This document shows positions 59,984-64,000 of a stretch of DNA of 64,000 bases, one piece after another. Made by a program: the position numbers and the translations under genes. Position 1 is the stretch's first letter, and the number at the start of each line of letters is the position of its first letter. Below the pieces are notes generated by a model. It saw nothing but the letters and a program-made list of their open reading frames with translations. It was not told the DNA's origin and ran no database searches. This DNA is from Novosphingobium sp. (GTDB lineage Bacteria; Pseudomonadota; Alphaproteobacteria; Sphingomonadales; Sphingomonadaceae), in the NCBI RefSeq assembly GCF_025351285.1, contig NZ_JANXWG010000053.1:1-64000 (forward strand), in the 5' to 3' direction.

Positions 59984-61873
59984 ATGTGCGGGATTGCGGG
60001 CATTTTTCACACGCGCGGGACAGCGCCGGTCGATCCGGCCCGGATCGAGGCGATGTGCGACGCGATCGTACACCGCGGGCCCGACGGGCAAGGCGTGTGG
60101 ACCGCACCCGGGATCGGGTTGGGCTTCCGGCGGCTGGCGATCATCGACCTGGCTGGGTCGCCGCAGCCGATGGCATCGGCCGATGGCCGCGCGATGCTGG
60201 TGTTCAACGGGGAAATCTACAATTTCCGTGAGTTGCGCGCCGAACTCGCCAACACGGGAGCGAAGTTCCGCACCGATGGCGATGGCGAGGTGATCCTGGC
60301 AGCGTGGCAGCGCTGGGGTGTCGATTGCCTCTCGCGGTTGCAGGGCATGTTCGCTTTCGCGCTTTACGATCTCGACAAGCGCACGCTGCTGCTGGCGCGC
60401 GACAGGTTGGGTGTGAAACCGCTGCACATGGCGACGCTGGCCGATGGGTCGGTGATTTTCGGGTCTGAACTCAAGCAGTTGCTGACGCAACCGGGATTGG
60501 CTCGCAAGATCGATCCGCTTGCGGTGGAGGATTATCTGGCGTGGGGGTTCGTGCCCGATCACCGCGCAATCCTGACCGGGGTGGAAAAGCTGGCGGCCGG
60601 CCATTACCGGCTGCTTCGTCACGATACGCCGCCCGCGCCATCGGTGGCATGGTGGGACGTTTCGTTTGCCGATCGTGCGCGCGGTGGAGAAGCGGAACTG
60701 GGCGAGGCTTTGCTCGAACGGCTGCGCGACGCGGTTCGTTCGCGGATGCTGGCGGACGTGCCGTTGGGCGCGTTCCTGTCGGGCGGGGTCGATTCCTCCA
60801 GCGTGGTTGCGCTGATGGCCGAGGCGAGCACCGACCGGGTCAAGACGTGCAGCATCGGCTTCGACGTCGCGGCGCTGGACGAGACCGCATACGCCAGCCA
60901 GGTTGCCGAACAGTACCGCACCGACCATCGCGCGCGACAAGTCTCGGTCGACGATTTCGACCAGATCGACCGGCTCGTCGGTATCTATGACGAGCCGTTT
61001 GCCGACGCCAGTGCGCTGCCGACCTTGCGCGTGTGCGAACTGGCGCGCGAGCAGGTCACCGTGGCGCTGTCGGGCGACGGCATGGACGAGGCCATGGCCG
61101 GCTACCGGCGCCAGGTGTTCCACGCGCACGAAGAACGCGCGCGAGGGATGCTGCCTGCCAGCTTGCGCTCGGGTGTGTTCGGCGCACTCGGCCGGGCCTG
61201 GCCCAAGGCCGATTGGGCGCCCCGGCCGTTGCGCGCCAAGGCGACGTTCCTGAACCTGGCGCTGTCGGGCGAGGAGGCTTACGCACGCTCGGTCTCGGTC
61301 ACGCCCCCCGAGCTGCGCGCGTCGCTCTACACCCCAGATTTCCTGCGCGCGCGCGGGGAATATCGCGCCGAGGATCCGTTCATCGCGATGATGCGCGCGG
61401 CGCCCGCACGCAGCGGGCTCGATCGCGCGCAATATGTCGACCTCAAGTTCCAGATGCCTGGCGATATCCTGACCAAGGTCGATCGCGCCAGCATGGCGGT
61501 AAGCCTGGAGGCGCGCGAACCGCTGCTCGATCACCGGCTGATCGAATTTGCGGCGTCTCTGCCCGAAGCGATGCGAGTCCGCGGCTCGACCGGAAAATGG
61601 CTGATGAAGCGGGTAATGCAGCCTTATCTACCTGCTAATGTGCTGTTTCGTCCGAAAATGGGCTTCGTTACCCCGATCGGTGCCTGGTTTCGCGGGCCGC
61701 TGGCAGGCGCCGCGCGGGAGATTGGCCAGAAGGGCACGCTCGCGGAAACCGGCTGGTTCGATTCGAAACGGATTGCCGCGATTGCCGATGCGCACACTGC
61801 CGGCCGAGCCGAGCACGGCCGGCTGCTGTGGCAGTTGTTGATGCTCGACAAGGCACTGGCGCGATTGGTGTAA
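59984..61873 (+). CDS. XrtA/PEP-CTERM system amidotransferase (asparagine synthase-like)
   Basis: MCGIAGIFH (class II GATase Cys2), GVDCLSRLQGMFAFALYDL, FLSGGVDSSSVVALMAEA PP-loop. Confidence 0.95.
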   Translation: MCGIAGIFHTRGTAPVDPARIEAMCDAIVHRGPDGQGVWTAPGIGLGFRRLAIIDLAGSPQPMASADGRAMLVFNGEIYNFRELRAELANTGAKFRTDGDGEVILAAWQRWGVDCLSRLQGMFAFALYDLDKRTLLLARDRLGVKPLHMATLADGSVIFGSELKQLLTQPGLARKIDPLAVEDYLAWGFVPDHRAILTGVEKLAAGHYRLLRHDTPPAPSVAWWDVSFADRARGGEAELGEALLERLRDAVRSRMLADVPLGAFLSGGVDSSSVVALMAEASTDRVKTCSIGFDVAALDETAYASQVAEQYRTDHRARQVSVDDFDQIDRLVGIYDEPFADASALPTLRVCELAREQVTVALSGDGMDEAMAGYRRQVFHAHEERARGMLPASLRSGVFGALGRAWPKADWAPRPLRAKATFLNLALSGEEAYARSVSVTPPELRASLYTPDFLRARGEYRAEDPFIAMMRAAPARSGLDRAQYVDLKFQMPGDILTKVDRASMAVSLEAREPLLDHRLIEFAASLPEAMRVRGSTGKWLMKRVMQPYLPANVLFRPKMGFVTPIGAWFRGPLAGAAREIGQKGTLAETGWFDSKRIAAIADAHTAGRAEHGRLLWQLLMLDKALARLV

Positions 61874-61961
61874 ACCATTTCGTTGATCGCGTGGTAACCA
61901 AATTAGGGTGATTGCAACCATTTCGGAATATGCATGAGATCCGGGTTCCATGTAGGGTCAC

Positions 61962-64000
61962 ATGCGCAAGTTCATTCGAACTCCATTTGCGATAGCGTTG
62001 CTGATCGGCTTGCTGTGCGCGCTGAGCGGGGGCGCCGATCCGCTCAACCACATGTACTGGAATATTCGATTCAAGTTCGGGGGGCAAAATGTTCCCAACT
62101 CGATCGTTGTCATCTCGGAACAGGTCCCGACCGTCGATGGCGCCAATGGGCAATGGGCCTCTCAGGATCAAAGTCGACTGATCGAGATAATCCGACGTCA
62201 AGTTCCGCAGCGTGTGTTCTTCGATGCAGCATTGGTTCCGGGAGATGAACACGCAATCGATGGAAAATTTTCCGAAGTTGTTCGTCAGTTTGGCGATGAT
62301 TTTTCGATTGTGCTTCATGCCGGTAACGGCGATCAATCGACTTTCGGCTCTCCACTTCTCGACGATGGTCGACTTCACGGTACGCAACGAGTAATTTCGG
62401 CGTGGAAGACAAATTTTCTTGGCTACGCCACATCTTCAGCCACCGAATTTGTCCGAAACGGTAAGGTCTACAAAGCCTTTGCCAGCGCTTTGGCTCGAGA
62501 TCCGCGCCAAGGTAAGCGCATCTATGCTGCGGCTGAATTCGATCCCGAAAGCGTGCCTGTTCTCGATGCCCGGCACGTCTTGAACAACCAGTTCGCTCCT
62601 GGTCTGTTGACCGGCCGGACCGTCGTGGTCACCCAGGCCCGCGGTGCGAGCCAGGCAATCGGTTACCACGGCCATGGCCGCGTGGACCCGACATTGGTCG
62701 ACGTAACCGCCGCATACGGATTTCGCCGACCTTTTTCAGCCAGTTGGGGTCCTTGGTTTCCGTTGTTGCTGGCCTCTACCCTTCTGCTTGTGGCGCAGCG
62801 ATCTGAAAAATTCCGTTGGCGCATCGCATTCGCCTTCCTGGCGGCATTGGCGCCGATTGCGCTGCCGATTCCACTGCAACTGATTGGGATTACCACAACC
62901 CCCGCAGATGCCTTTGTGATGCTGGCTGTCTATGCAAGCGTCAACCTTTGGCACCGCTGGCGCAGTCGGTTTCGGCACACCAGTACTTCGGGCTTGCCCA
63001 ACCTGGTTGCATTGTCGGAACGGAAAATCGATCCAGGCCATGACGTGGTCGTAGCCGTCATCGCGCGCTATGAAGAGTTTCTGGCCACCCTGCCGACCGA
63101 ACAGCATGGCGAATGTGCACAGCAGATCGCCCGGCGGCTGGCAGTCGGATCGGGGTCTGCGCAGATTTACCACGGTGAGGGCGGGCAGTTCGCCTGGACC
63201 GAAGAGGCGCGAGCGCTCGATACGCAATTCGATCATCTGGACGGCTTGAAGGCGTTGTTTTCGGCGCCGTTGCGCATCGGCGATCATACGTTCGATACCA
63301 ACGTTCACTTCGGGCTCGATCGCAATGGTGCGCTCGATGCGCACACCCGCGTCAATAGCGCGCTCGCCAGCGCGACTGAGGCCTTGACCCATGGACGCAC
63401 CACGGAGAGTTTCGAAGCCGCACGATTGGCCGATGCGTCATGGGATCTATCGCTCCATTCGCGGATCGACGATGGGCTGCGGAATGGCGAAATCTGGCTG
63501 GCGTTCCAGCCACAATGGGATTTCCGGGTAAATCGGATCTCTGGGGCCGAGGCGTTGATTCGATGGAATCATCCCGAACGTGGGCCGATCAAGCCCGACG
63601 AATTCATCCTCCAGGCCGAACGTGCCGGCCGCATCGATACGCTGACATATTGGGTGATCGAACAGGCTATCAGCGCGCATGCAGCGCTCAGCGTTGGCGA
63701 TCCGCTGTTCCAGATGAGCATCAATCTTTCGGGACAGATGGTCGATAAGCCATCCCTGGTCAGCAATTTCAGCGAGATTGTTCGTCGCCGGGGAATCGAT
63801 GCACGCCGCCTGACCGTGGAAGTGACCGAAACCTCGGGCGTGCAGAACCGTCCGGCAGCAAGGCATAACCTCTCGCAATTGCGCGCCATGGGGTTCCGGT
63901 TGTCGATCGATGATTTCGGGACAGGTGAAGCGAGCTTGTCCTACCTGGCCGAACTGCCGAGCGACGAACTCAAGCTCGATCGGCGCTTCGTTTCCGCGAT
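61962..64000 (+). CDS. CHASE2 - degenerate GGDEF - EAL domain protein (truncated by window end)
   Basis: Not in the ORF track. Reading ATG at 61962: MRKFIRTPFAIALLIGLLCALSGGADPLNHMYWNIRFKFGGQ...DQSRLIEIIRRQVPQRVFFDAALVP (CHASE2-like); GEGGQFAW at GGDEF position; EALIRWNHPERG, INLSGQMV, EVTETSGVQ, SIDDFGTGEASLSYL (EAL). Confidence 0.9.
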   Translation, partial: MRKFIRTPFAIALLIGLLCALSGGADPLNHMYWNIRFKFGGQNVPNSIVVISEQVPTVDGANGQWASQDQSRLIEIIRRQVPQRVFFDAALVPGDEHAIDGKFSEVVRQFGDDFSIVLHAGNGDQSTFGSPLLDDGRLHGTQRVISAWKTNFLGYATSSATEFVRNGKVYKAFASALARDPRQGKRIYAAAEFDPESVPVLDARHVLNNQFAPGLLTGRTVVVTQARGASQAIGYHGHGRVDPTLVDVTAAYGFRRPFSASWGPWFPLLLASTLLLVAQRSEKFRWRIAFAFLAALAPIALPIPLQLIGITTTPADAFVMLAVYASVNLWHRWRSRFRHTSTSGLPNLVALSERKIDPGHDVVVAVIARYEEFLATLPTEQHGECAQQIARRLAVGSGSAQIYHGEGGQFAWTEEARALDTQFDHLDGLKALFSAPLRIGDHTFDTNVHFGLDRNGALDAHTRVNSALASATEALTHGRTTESFEAARLADASWDLSLHSRIDDGLRNGEIWLAFQPQWDFRVNRISGAEALIRWNHPERGPIKPDEFILQAERAGRIDTLTYWVIEQAISAHAALSVGDPLFQMSINLSGQMVDKPSLVSNFSEIVRRRGIDARRLTVEVTETSGVQNRPAARHNLSQLRAMGFRLSIDDFGTGEASLSYLAELPSDELKLDRRFVSA

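Noticed and set aside
1-64000. CRISPR arrays, tRNA/rRNA genes, prophage genes
   Set aside because: No regularly spaced short repeats, no recognisable tRNA T-loop/cloverleaf or rRNA sequence, and no phage structural or integrase proteins were seen on reading; a tool-based scan would be needed to exclude them fully.

Overview
The window is GC-rich alphaproteobacterial DNA, most like a sphingomonad (Sphingomonas/Novosphingobium type); this rests on gene content and protein resemblance only. It is mostly chromosomal housekeeping and accessory operons with little mobile DNA. In order: DUF2218 + PadR regulator; a TIGR03915-UdgX fusion plus partner radical SAM protein; CsbD; glpK/glpD; an RND efflux tripartite operon; an SPFH protein; a DUF5694 protein; a low-GC acyltransferase-3 gene inserted at the 3' end of a transglutaminase gene; a transglutaminase / circularly permuted ATP-grasp-alpha-E / DUF2126 operon; a glgP-B-C-A-X glycogen cluster; DUF2147; MTA phosphorylase; a TonB-dependent receptor; a cupredoxin; a thiolase; an M20 amidohydrolase; a tyrosine phosphatase; trxB; and a large exosortase A (XrtA/EpsH-type) exopolysaccharide locus (about 43.1-61.9 kb) followed by a CHASE2-EAL protein cut by the window end and absent from the ORF track. 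The strongest unexplained structure is an 87-bp near-perfect direct repeat (15687-15773 and 16948-17034). It duplicates exactly the last 28 codons plus stop of the transglutaminase gene and brackets the AT-richer acyltransferase gene, like an element that integrates at a gene 3' end and restores the gene. The least-understood biochemistry lies in the XrtA locus and the ATP-grasp/alpha-E/transglutaminase operon. No tRNA, rRNA, CRISPR array, IS element or integrase was recognised.
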